Assembly: GCA_002423145.1 (NCBI GenBank)
Contig: DIUU01000012.1
Span: 62,001-126,000, forward strand
DNA from: Acholeplasmataceae bacterium UBA6150
Lineage (GTDB): Bacteria; Bacillota_I; Bacilli_A; Acholeplasmatales; UBA5453
Length of the DNA: 64,000 nt
Direction: 5' to 3'
This document shows, piece by piece, positions 34,936 to 45,300 of this stretch (the first letter of the stretch is position 1; every line of letters starts with the position of its first letter). A program made the position numbers and the translations under genes. The notes under the pieces are model-generated. The model saw only the letters and a list, made by a program, of their open reading frames with translations, ran no database searches and was not told the DNA's origin.

Positions 34936-35543
34936 TTTTCTTCCTCTATATCCAACTCTTTAATAATTTCCAAATGCTCTTTTTTAGGAAAACCTTGTAA
35001 ACTAAGGGATCCATCAAAATTGATTTTAAACAAAGTAACTTGCTGTTCCTTTTTATTCAAATCAATCTGAATACGATTTGTTTGATTAATAATTCTTTGA
35101 TTGCTTGATCCCATAAAAATAAATTCACTACCCAATTTAGATTGAATAAAAGGGCCACATTTTACGATATCAAATAACCCGATGAATATTTTCTCCTGTT
35201 CAGTGACAAAATCTTCAATTTCCTTACCTGTAAACAAAATCTTATTATAGCGACTACCACACATCTCCAGTAATTCGGTGAATGCTTCGAGTTGTTCACT
35301 CGGTTCACCACCATGTAGTGTTATCCCTTCGATATTGGTTTGAGAAAGTATATAATTATAAACTTCCAAGGTTGAGTACTGCTTACCACTATCTTTATTC
35401 CATAAATGAATGTTTGTGCAACCTGGGCATCGGATATGGCAACCTGAACACCATAAAACTATTCGTTTGCCTGGTCCGTATAGAATCGTGGTTGATTCAA
35501 CTGTCATATCATAAAGGAATAAGTTATTCATACTTTGTGACAT
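34932..35543 (-). CDS. Radical-SAM / 4Fe-4S activase-like protein (NrdG-related)
   Basis: A 203-aa protein with the compact layout of glycyl-radical-type activases. Residues 35-42 give CHIRCPGC, the CxxxCxxC that binds a 4Fe-4S cluster, with an additional C32. LHGGEPSEQ near 77-85 is the SAM-binding GGE motif. ILYGPGKRIVLWCSG is the characteristic lead-in. No glycyl-radical enzyme is encoded in the window, so its target is probably another member of this operon. Either ATG 35543 or ATG 35531 may be used. It overlaps the DUF2997-like gene upstream and the ATPase gene downstream. Confidence 0.8.
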   Translation of the reverse strand: MSQSMNNLFLYDMTVESTTILYGPGKRIVLWCSGCHIRCPGCTNIHLWNKDSGKQYSTLEVYNYILSQTNIEGITLHGGEPSEQLEAFTELLEMCGSRYNKILFTGKEIEDFVTEQEKIFIGLFDIVKCGPFIQSKLGSEFIFMGSSNQRIINQTNRIQIDLNKKEQQVTLFKINFDGSLSLQGFPKKEHLEIIKELDIEEEK

Positions 35544-35721
35544 TTTGATTTTGAGCAGGCTTTACTTTTGATTTGAAAAAATCTTCTTTTTTCTGGTCTG
35601 AATCCATTTCTAATAACTCATTAAAAAGTTCATCAAGTTGATTGATACATTCTACTCCAACACTATTAAAGGTTTCTGCAATAATCGATGTATCTTTGTT
35701 TATTTGTATGATTATCTTCAT
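35524..35721 (-). CDS. DUF2997-like small protein
   Basis: The start is ATG 35721, placed one base after the upstream stop (TAACATG), the form used for coupled reinitiation; a TTG at 35733 is less likely. The product is 65 aa. KIIIQINKD followed by GVECINQLDELFNELLEMDSD matches the DUF2997 pattern: two strands, a conserved G-x-x-C, then an acidic helix. In cyanobacteria and elsewhere DUF2997 genes lie beside DUF1257 (Ycf35) and Ycf46-like ATPase genes, as here. It is possibly a small carrier or modified substrate; the single cysteine is notable. Confidence 0.6.
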   Translation of the reverse strand: MKIIIQINKDTSIIAETFNSVGVECINQLDELFNELLEMDSDQKKEDFFKSKVKPAQNQNVTKYE

Positions 35722-35722
35722 G

Positions 35723-36460
35723 TTAAGTTTCAAGTGTTAGAGTAATAACACCATTCTCCTCATTTTTTTTAATGTTCTTTATATTTTTTTCATGAGCTTT
35801 AGCAATAATACATTCAGCAATACCATTTTGAATTTGATGATTAAAATGATGTTTGACCGTTTCGTAATTGCTAAAAAACTTACTGATGGCTTCTTTGTAC
35901 TGAAGCTCATCTGATTGACTGTTCAGTATTTTTTTTGAATGCTTACCGTTGTAATCCTCGGTAAATTCTACCGTATTAGTTGCTTTGGTGTATGTATTAC
36001 TACCCTCTTTAGCATTCTTTAGCATATTATAAACAAAGTTATCATTAAATAATTGAAACACTTGATCACTTAACTCCAAACAGTCAAAATTATGATAATC
36101 GGTATCATTTGTTATTGTGATTTCATTTAAATCACCAACTACAACATTTAACAATACTAAAAAATCTAATACATAATCTTGAAACGTAATTATACCTTTG
36201 GATAAATCAAACCGATAGAAGCCAAATGCTTTTAATATGGCGGTCATATCATTAGAATAAGATTGACATTCAATAATAAGCTTATTACCTTCAATACTAA
36301 TTTTTGGATTTTTAGTGAAAACGATGATTTTTGATAATTTGGTATACAGCATATTACTTAGATCATTCACTATCTGATGATAGATACTACTGTTAAGTTT
36401 TGTTGTATCAACTTTAATCATTTCTTCTATAATTTTTTTATACTTTCTTCTTGTACTCAT
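35723..36460 (-). CDS. DUF1257 (Ycf35)-like protein
   Basis: A 245-aa protein. The C-terminal part (HHFNHQIQNGIAECIIAKA, then NIKKNEENGVITLTLE) resembles the end of Ycf35/DUF1257, where a repeat of a tyrosine-rich helix is followed by a G-x-I-x-L strand. A middle region (LKAFGFYRFDLSKGIITFQDYVLD) recalls the family's central strands. The match is divergent. The adjacent DUF2997-like gene and Ycf46-like ATPase strengthen it. ATG overlaps the TGA of the preceding gene (ATGA). Confidence 0.5.
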   Translation of the reverse strand: MSTRRKYKKIIEEMIKVDTTKLNSSIYHQIVNDLSNMLYTKLSKIIVFTKNPKISIEGNKLIIECQSYSNDMTAILKAFGFYRFDLSKGIITFQDYVLDFLVLLNVVVGDLNEITITNDTDYHNFDCLELSDQVFQLFNDNFVYNMLKNAKEGSNTYTKATNTVEFTEDYNGKHSKKILNSQSDELQYKEAISKFFSNYETVKHHFNHQIQNGIAECIIAKAHEKNIKNIKKNEENGVITLTLET

Positions 36461-37770
36461 GATTGCCTCACAAATATTCTTAAATGATTTTTTTTAGCAA
36501 ATAACAACGCTTTTTCTATTTCTTCTTTATATTGAATGACTATAACTTCTTCGGTTCCATTGGTATAAATCATTCCAACTGGTAATTCTGGGTATTTCGA
36601 GTTGGTTAATGAAAGATATTTAAGATACATCTGATAATTATAAATGATGAATCGCTCAATTCGTTGAAGCTGTTCTGTACCGTTAAATAGAATACTAGGA
36701 GGTTCATAATATGGGTCTTTAATCTCAAGTAATCGACTGATGATATTTTCGATATGATGTTTCTCATTTTTCTCTTTGATTGAAAGAATCTCAGTAACCA
36801 AGTTGATGTAAGCATGAGACAATTTATCTAAAACCTCTAATATGGTTAATTCTTGTAGGTTACCAACTTCGAACCATACTTGATTTTCTTTAATCTGCTG
36901 TTCCTTTTCTTCTAAAAAGTTTTGATAATCAAAAATATTCGTTTCGTCTCGCACTGCTTTATATTCATCCTTTAAATATGGTGGGACTAGGTTAATGGAA
37001 TATTGAATGACCCGACAGTTATTAGCATCAGTAAAATGATTTTTTTTTGCTATTAAATCATAATTTGATATATATATATCGAAAGTATCACATGTGATGG
37101 TTTTTTCAAACACCATATGATTAGTGATTTGTAAAATTTGATTATTAGATAATAAATAATCTGTTTCAACTTGAGATTCTTCATACAAGTGATCAAATAA
37201 GTCAATTGAACTTGGTAAAAATGTATTGCCTTGATCGATTGATAGGTATACTTCATGATTGATGATGCCTATGATACCTTGCTCGATAAAATGATCTGTT
37301 AGTAGGACTTTCTCTTGATCGAAATTCAGAATGTCATTGATACTAAAGATTGGATATCCGTTCTCACAGATTTTTATTACATTTTGAGGATCTTCTACAA
37401 AAAAATATAGGTTATCAAAATCATCAAATGTTAGTTTCTTATCAATTTTTCTGTAAAAATAATCATTAACCAATGTGAATTTCATTTGAGTAGATTGTTG
37501 ATAAAAAACAAAAACATTTTGTTCAGGTTGGCTATCATTAATTAAATTTACTTCTAATCCGTACATCTTTGCAAAAGTGATTTCTTTTGAGATTTCCAGT
37601 GGAATGTCTATACTTAAGTTAATGATGTCAATGCGAAAGGTTTTTTTGATCAATTCAATCATTGGATTAAGTAGATTAATAAAGGTTGGCTTAGATATTT
37701 TTTTTAAGAATATACCTTTCAGTTGGTTTTTAACAGTATATTCAAAATGTTCAGTATCTATTTTAATCAT
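36457..37770 (-). CDS. Hypothetical protein of the sacsin-like operon
   Basis: A 437-aa soluble protein, beta-rich in the first 270 residues (repeated strands such as NVFVFYQQSTQMKFTLVND and VYLSIDQGN) and helical afterwards (TILEVLDKLSHAYINLVTEILSI). No family or catalytic motif recognised. It overlaps the ATPase gene upstream by eight bases and the DUF1257-like gene downstream by four, so it is an obligate member of the unit. Adaptor or structural roles are possible. Confidence 0.6.
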   Translation of the reverse strand: MIKIDTEHFEYTVKNQLKGIFLKKISKPTFINLLNPMIELIKKTFRIDIINLSIDIPLEISKEITFAKMYGLEVNLINDSQPEQNVFVFYQQSTQMKFTLVNDYFYRKIDKKLTFDDFDNLYFFVEDPQNVIKICENGYPIFSINDILNFDQEKVLLTDHFIEQGIIGIINHEVYLSIDQGNTFLPSSIDLFDHLYEESQVETDYLLSNNQILQITNHMVFEKTITCDTFDIYISNYDLIAKKNHFTDANNCRVIQYSINLVPPYLKDEYKAVRDETNIFDYQNFLEEKEQQIKENQVWFEVGNLQELTILEVLDKLSHAYINLVTEILSIKEKNEKHHIENIISRLLEIKDPYYEPPSILFNGTEQLQRIERFIIYNYQMYLKYLSLTNSKYPELPVGMIYTNGTEEVIVIQYKEEIEKALLFAKKNHLRIFVRQS

Positions 37771-39394
37771 TTTGATGTCCCTTATTATCTTTTTGGAATA
37801 ACGGATTAGAGTATTCTTGTTTGAGTATCGGAATATTCAAATTTTCTAAATCTTCTCTTTGTTCTTCCGATGCTAAACGAGCACGTTTTTGAGCCCAAAT
37901 TCTTAGACTATTGATTTTTTCGACCATCGTTTGAGAGAGAGGTACAGTCGCTCTAATACAAGACAATATGCTCTCAGTGTCGAGTTCTTTATTACCGTTA
38001 TAGGATAAAAACAGGGCTTCATTAATAACTTGTTCAATTTCAGCACCACTAAACCCATTCGTTAAAGTGAGAATTTCTTCTAAATTGATGTTGGTAAAAT
38101 CTCTTTTTTTATTGTTAACATGAATAGAAAAAATATTTTTTCTTTCTAGCTTCGAAGGAAGATCAACAAAGAATATTTCATCAAATCGACCTTTTCTTAA
38201 TAATTCTGCCGGTAATTGACTAATGTCGTTTGCAGTTGCAACCACAAAAACGGGTTCTTTTTTCTCTTGCATCCAAGTTAAAAATGTACCGAATACTCTT
38301 GCGCTAGTTCCACCATCCGAACGACCACTGGACTGAGATCCTGATAATCCTTTTTCAATTTCATCAATCCAAAGAACACATGGAGCAATTGCGGTTGCTA
38401 CATCGAGTGCTTGACGAATATTTTTTTCAGACTCCCCAACAAAACCACCAAAAACTTTGCCTAGATCAAATCTAAGCAGAGGAAATTTCCACTCACTAGC
38501 AATAGCTTTTGCAGTTAAACTTTTACCACAACCGGGCACGCCTAGTAACAAAATGCCTTTTGGTGTTGTAAGTCCGAACTTCTTAGCATTTTCATCAAAA
38601 GCCTTACTTCTTTGAATAATCCACTGTTTTAAATTGGATAATCCGCCAATCGAGTTTAAATTTTCGACTGGGTGATAGTACTCTAGGATGCCATTTCTTT
38701 TGATAATTTGTTCTTTTTCATTGATGATGATGGGTATTGCTTCATCATCCAATGCATTATTCTTTGATTCAATTATAGCTTTACTAAAAGCATATCTTGC
38801 TTCCATTATTGTTAATCCAAGGGCTGACTTCAACACTTTTTCACCAACTAATGCACTTCTAGCAATTTTACTCGTCATTAAAACACTATTGGCTATTTGA
38901 CGAAGTACATCAATTTTAGGTAGTGGAATCTCAATGATTTGAATTTCCTTTTCAAACTCTTCTTTAGTAAATTTGATGGGAGATTGTAAAAATAATATTT
39001 TACGAGAACTCTTATTCTTGTATGAATATTCTCTCATCGCATCACTAATTAATCGAATATTGCTTGGATTGTCCTTGACTGCAGAATGAAAATCTTCCAT
39101 TAAAAGGATGGTATCCTTATCCTCATTCAAATAAAAATCTTCAATCGTTCTAGTAAAATCCGCGTTAGTGTCAATGGTCTTAATGGATTGTGAATTATTC
39201 TCTAAAACAATCTCCTTCAACCCTCGTGCCATTGACCAAAAAAGAAATTGAATATCCCTACCAGTTTGTTGTTTTAAAGTACTACAAACATTTAACAGTA
39301 GGCTATGTACTCTTTGCCATTCATAAGAAACCAACTCAATGACTCTACAATCCGTTTTTATTAGTGTAAATAATTCTTTCTCATATTTTTCCAT
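37763..39394 (-). CDS. Ycf46-like AAA+ ATPase
   Basis: A 543-aa protein with two AAA-like regions. The N-terminal one (about 1-170) lacks a P-loop but keeps a degenerate Walker B (ILLMEDF at 96-102), as in Ycf46. The C-terminal one is complete: GVPGCGKS at 285-292, GGFVGESEKNIR (316-327), Walker B VLWIDEIE at 340-347, ATAND at 386-390 and RKGRFDE at 400-406. This is the FtsH/Cdc48-like clade. Ycf46 relatives occur in cyanobacteria and many bacteria without a settled function. The gene starts three bases after the stop of the 2059-aa gene. Confidence 0.85.
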   Translation of the reverse strand: MEKYEKELFTLIKTDCRVIELVSYEWQRVHSLLLNVCSTLKQQTGRDIQFLFWSMARGLKEIVLENNSQSIKTIDTNADFTRTIEDFYLNEDKDTILLMEDFHSAVKDNPSNIRLISDAMREYSYKNKSSRKILFLQSPIKFTKEEFEKEIQIIEIPLPKIDVLRQIANSVLMTSKIARSALVGEKVLKSALGLTIMEARYAFSKAIIESKNNALDDEAIPIIINEKEQIIKRNGILEYYHPVENLNSIGGLSNLKQWIIQRSKAFDENAKKFGLTTPKGILLLGVPGCGKSLTAKAIASEWKFPLLRFDLGKVFGGFVGESEKNIRQALDVATAIAPCVLWIDEIEKGLSGSQSSGRSDGGTSARVFGTFLTWMQEKKEPVFVVATANDISQLPAELLRKGRFDEIFFVDLPSKLERKNIFSIHVNNKKRDFTNINLEEILTLTNGFSGAEIEQVINEALFLSYNGNKELDTESILSCIRATVPLSQTMVEKINSLRIWAQKRARLASEEQREDLENLNIPILKQEYSNPLFQKDNKGHQND

Positions 39395-39397
39395 TTT

Positions 39398-42300
39398 TTA
39401 TCTCCACTTAAATATTTTCTCTAAAATTGTCCTCTTAGAAGGTTTAATCAATTCAAACAGTATTTCCTTCTGTTCTTTTTCAACCAAAGTAGTTCCTTTG
39501 ATCTCTTTATAGGTCGAAATTTGATTTTCGTCCAATAATAAAATGGTCAATAAGGTATTCGCAATTTCATCATTTGAAATCGTCGTTAATGATTTAATAA
39601 ATATTTTTAAGAAGGATACATTTGTAATTACTTGTAACACTGAAGAAATATCATCCGGCAACTTAAAGTAAATGCAATTTTTGCTACAATCAATTAAGTA
39701 CTCGTAATCATCCAGTACAACTGTATCATTCATAATTTTGAATGTAGCCGATTTTAAGAACATAAAGTGTATCTTATTTTTTAGATAAGCATCATCAAAT
39801 AAATAATCAAAATGAGTGAGTCTGTTCCCTAAAAATGTCATGATTTCATCTGCAATATCAATCAATACACAATCCTGCTGAATAATACTCACACTAGATA
39901 AATACCGTATATCGAATAGTTCATGCTGAAGAGTATAGTTCGTATCATTCAAATAAAGTTTTGGAATACACGATATATCGTGATTTGTAATTGTCTTGTC
40001 AACGATGGCTAGTTCAGATATGGCATAATAGCCATAGTTATTAGAGGATTTCCCTAATAATTTTGCTTGATTGATGAATTTGGTTTTGGATGACTCAACT
40101 TCCTTAGAGTCTATTTCGATTGTTTTTAAGGCGTATATTTGAAGCATTATATCGTAGAAGCGAATGGTTTCAACCGTAGATTGATTTTTCCAATCCAACA
40201 ATATCGCATAAAATTTCGCAATGGTGATCATGTTATAGTTCATGACAACCCCAATTTTCTGAAGTGTTTCACTATATATCAATAAAGCTGTATTGTTCAT
40301 TTTTACTAAATGTGGTGAGAAGTCATATTCTTCAATCAAAGTAGTGTCGGATGGTTTATACTTATTATCTTGAATATCAATCCATCGTGTATCGATTAAT
40401 TTACACCAATCGAACTTCTTGAATTCATATCGTTTGCCATTTAGTTCATAAGGACTCATCTTGAATACATAATCTTTTATTGTTTCAATGTACTCTAATG
40501 TTTTGACATTTTGAGATTCTGTCAATGTTGTGATTAAAGAAGGAATATGACTAATTGTAACTTTATTACGCCAAGTCGCTTTATTGCTGTCTAGACTTCT
40601 TTTAAAAGTAGGGTATTCACTCAATTTATAGACAAATATTGATTCTATTACTGGTTGAATCGTGTTCTGAACGCCTAGCAATGTAAAAAACTCTCGATAC
40701 TCTTTGTGATTATCTTCTCTGATGTACTGATTGGATAAGAAATGATTCCAAGGTTTTTTGAATACATATTCATTTAAGTGCTTCCCGTAAGATGGTCCAA
40801 ACAGTATTCGTGATGTTGTGCTAAATTTTTCACAATTAACATCTGTAGATAGAAGATAACCATCAAAAGATGAGTCAAAATCTTGATTGATTATATTTTT
40901 AATATCAGTTTTGTGATTTTTATACAGTGTAAACAGAAGATTGACTTTCTCTACATGCTTGATTATAGATAATTCTTCAGTTAATAAGGTGGATAAGATT
41001 ATCTTAGCTATGGATAAGTTCGTCATTTGATTAATACCTAGCGTTTGATAAAAAGATATGTCTATTGGATTAATTAAAATAACATTGATATTGAACTGGA
41101 TTGCTTTAAGCAGGTAGAAAATGTTAGAATTATCGATAAATGTAGTTTCAGGATTAAAAATAATCCTATTTAATCCTTTTATTTCATTTCTATAATTCTC
41201 AATCTCTATGACTGTGTAGTAATCTTTGAGTATCGCAATAATCGATTCAAAACTTAAATCTATTCCATCTCTGATTGCTTCAATCGTATGATGAAACATG
41301 GTTAAATTATCGAATATTTTGAATTTAATAAGATTGAGTGTTTCCTTGAATTCTAAATCTGATTGGAAATATTCTCGAACTGATTCACGATTAATCCAAG
41401 GTATACTTTGATGGGTTAATATCTTTTGTTGTGTTATATCTTCAATTAATAACGTACGGCTGGCATATTCAAATTGATTTAGAAATGGAAACATAATGTC
41501 AATTTCGTTAACTAATGATATGACAGATTTTTGAGTGAATAAAAAGCGATTAAAATCAACGAGATTATTTTTTTCCTTACAATTTTCGTAAAAATGTTTA
41601 ATGAACTCAATTAATATTTCTTTTGTTACGTTTTCTAAATTGAGCATTTTTATGTACTCAGATTTTACTTCAAATTTAAAAAAGGCAATATCTTTTGGAT
41701 ATTTAGATATATACTTAAGCCATTGATTATCTAATAGATAATATTGTAATTGACTACTCTTTTGATATTGGCCTTTAATCGTTGACATATAGATTACGGT
41801 TTCTAATGGTTTATCAAAGGTTTTATCTCGTAAATAACATATCTCATAGAGATATTTTTGGGCGAAATCACAGACTTGATTATTAGGTTTTTTATGAAGT
41901 ATATCTACACAAATATTGAAAAATACTTTTTCGTTTACATGAACAAAACCAATATTAGTCATATAGGTAGTCATTGAATGTGTGTTGACTGATTTGGACA
42001 TTTTACTTCTGAACAGTTCGAGTATATTATCAATATGAAAACAATTTATACTCATATTTGTTACATATGTCTGATAACTGGAATTTGTACTGAAATACGT
42101 GAAACTTTTACCGATTTTACTAATTATCTCATTCTTCAGTGATTCTTTTTCGGTGATTACAGACTTATATTCAACATAATACAAATAGGGTAATATAAAA
42201 CGATCATTTGTTGTAATGATTACTTCTTCTAAGCTAGATTTATCAATCTTTTGTACTGATAATAATTCGTAATACTTGTCTTCAACTTCAAATGGAAAGT

Positions 42301-45300
42301 CTACGATATTCGTTTCATAATTTTTTAAGTATTTAATCCATTCTTTATCACTGAGATACTTTAATTTATCACTGTTTAATTTATATACCCCACCAATGGT
42401 CGGCAAATACATCGGGCTTTCAATTTTTAGCGTGAGGAATTTTTCTTTTTTAAATAGTAAATCGTGTAAAGAAATATGTGCTGCATCGAGTAACGATATT
42501 TTGCTGTTTTTATCTTTTAGTATTTCAATACAGCGACCATACACAGTTTGATTATTGATTTCTTTATAATCGATTAATTCTAGATAATTGATTAGGGTTT
42601 CTTCATGAATATTTGATTGTAGAATTAGTCTATAGATAGTTTCGATTTCACTAAGATTTTTAAATTTGATTTCTAAAGACTCATAAATACTATTTTTGGA
42701 AACATCTTTTGCGTAATATTCTATATTAGCAGTCTTATTAATCAAATTATTGCGGATGTCCTTTTTGTCTGTAGGAAGTGTTTTAAACTGACCATAATAT
42801 AGAAATGGTAATGCGAAAGTCTCTTTCTCATCAATAATAAGTTGTTTAAGAGTTTCTCTATCAAGTTCTTTCACACCTAAGAAACTATAAAACTCTTTTT
42901 CTTTATTAACATCTATAAGTACATATTTAATCTTCGTTAATCGTCTTTTTAACTCAGAAAATTTGCTAGATTCAAAAAACAATGAGTCTGCTGGGGTATA
43001 ACTATTAGTCAGAGATTCAGGTAGCCTAATATTAAGAGCTCTTTCCTTTTGTTTTATATTTGAATTATTAATTTCTGATTTGTTATTCTTCCAGAGCTTA
43101 TATATTATTTCAATTTGATTCATCTTTATAACTCTATCGAGCAAATCATTGACATCGAGTGGTTTCTCTTTATCTTCTAAAAAAGTTACTCCATCTTTCT
43201 CTCGCTTCCCAAATGTTTGTTTATAATCACAAAAGAAAATTCCTAAAGTCGCAAATTCGTTAAGTGTTAATAAATCACGATCGTTTTTGTAAATACTATT
43301 AATACTACGAGTTTCTCCATTTAAAGTAATGACACTGTAATTATCATCCGTCTTCTTTTTTGAATCTATAGCAGTTAATTTTTTATAGTTTTCTAAATAC
43401 CACTTATTAGCTTCAAAAACTTTTAGGGTCGAACTATAGGAATCTTTATCGATTGAATTATAGATTTGTTCATTAGTCAAATGCGCAACACCAATAGCTA
43501 CTAGGAAACTATGTGTTTTTTTGTCGTCAATAAAATTGGTAACATTATATCTGTAACCATCCTTTAGTTTAGTTATGAAAATAGACACATCCACATCGTC
43601 ATTCCTTGAGAAAAATACAAACTCGTTTTTAGGACCATTATTGGTTATTACAGGAAAAAGAGTCTTTACGGCATTTTCCCTTAATTTTCTCATTTGATTC
43701 AGAGATAATTGAAGTACATCATGATTAACAAATGTATCAAAATAGGATAATACTAGATTTAATAAGTTTTCACTGATTGGTCTGTTTTTTAGTATTTCAG
43801 ACGCACGATTAATCAAAGTGTTTTCATCTAATTTTGTTAATTTATAATAGTTGTCATAGGATTCTTTATCTTCTAATTCACGAAAATAGATAGTTGGTAT
43901 TTCAATTTCGTTTACAAGTTTTAAATCTAGAACTTTGGCTATTTTTCGATATTCACCCTTTAATCTGTCTACTATAAACTTATTAACCGTATGTAACAGT
44001 GGATTATTATCGTTATCATTGAAAAATAAAGGTACTCTTTCTGGATTGTGACCTCTACCATCAGTTTTATATGTTTTGAAGTAAAGCCTAGAAAGCTTAA
44101 TGATCTGCTCTCGACTTAATGCTGATTTCGCTTCAATAAATTTGTATAAGAACATTTGTTGATCGTAGAATTTTTTTTCATTTGATAAAAATAGATGCAA
44201 AGAAGGGTATTGGGTCGATTCAAAACTTAATAGTAAATCATCGAATGAATTCGTTTTAGATAGTATTGTATAATAATCCGAATCTGAATAAAAAACCTCA
44301 TCTACAAGTGATTTATACTCGTTTTTGGTTGGTAAAATTTTCGATGTTTTTCTCTTTTGAACGAATAAATCTATAAAATCATATCCATCTTCAGACAAAA
44401 AATCCAAATTTGTATCAATCATCAGTCGAGATAAAATATTATAGTTTGGTTTTTTATGATAATACTCCTTCTCGAGTGCTAAAAAAACAAATTCATTGAG
44501 ATTGGATATCATATTCTTATTTAATGGATCATCTTTATAAAGCCTATTCCTATCTGCAGTCAAATTAAATGTAGCATTTATGATGAATGGAAAAGGATTC
44601 TTAATATCGGTTTTGAAGTATGAAACAAGAAAATTATCCTTTATATTAATATGTGTGCCTTCATGTGGAAAAGCGACGCCCAAAGCATATTTCTTAGGTT
44701 CGTTTTTTTTCTTTTTTTCTTGATATAATTCTATTTGATCTTGATAAGTGTATAAACTGTATACTTCATCTTGATTAGATTGCGAGTGTTTAATCGTAGC
44801 GATTTGCTTTTTAATCTTGCGGTGTTCGTCGACAATAAATTGCTCTCCCAAGTCAATTTCGATAGAAATCTCTTTTTGATTATCTCTGAGGCTTAATAAT
44901 TTTAAGCTATTATTAAAAAGTAATTCTGTCTTACCTATATTGCTTATTTGATTTTTGACACTTTGAATGGCGTTATCATAAATTTTAAAAACAATTTTTG
45001 TACTCATTCCATCAGATAACTCATCAAATGGGATTTGATTAGGTGCACTAAAAAACGGTAGGAAAAGTTCATTATCTTCAATACCAAAAAGTTCAATAAT
45101 TTCAGGTTGTTTTTTTAAAAGTCTATTTTGGAATTTTATGAGGCTATCTGTGGAATATCCTATTGAAATTTTTTCAGAATATATTTTTATATCATTGGAG
45201 AAATTTAGTACACTCCTAAAACCTAATCCTTTGTATCCGATAAAATCAGCATTCTTGTTAAACCTTTTTGTAGAAAAATTGGCTGAAAAAAGACTTCTAA

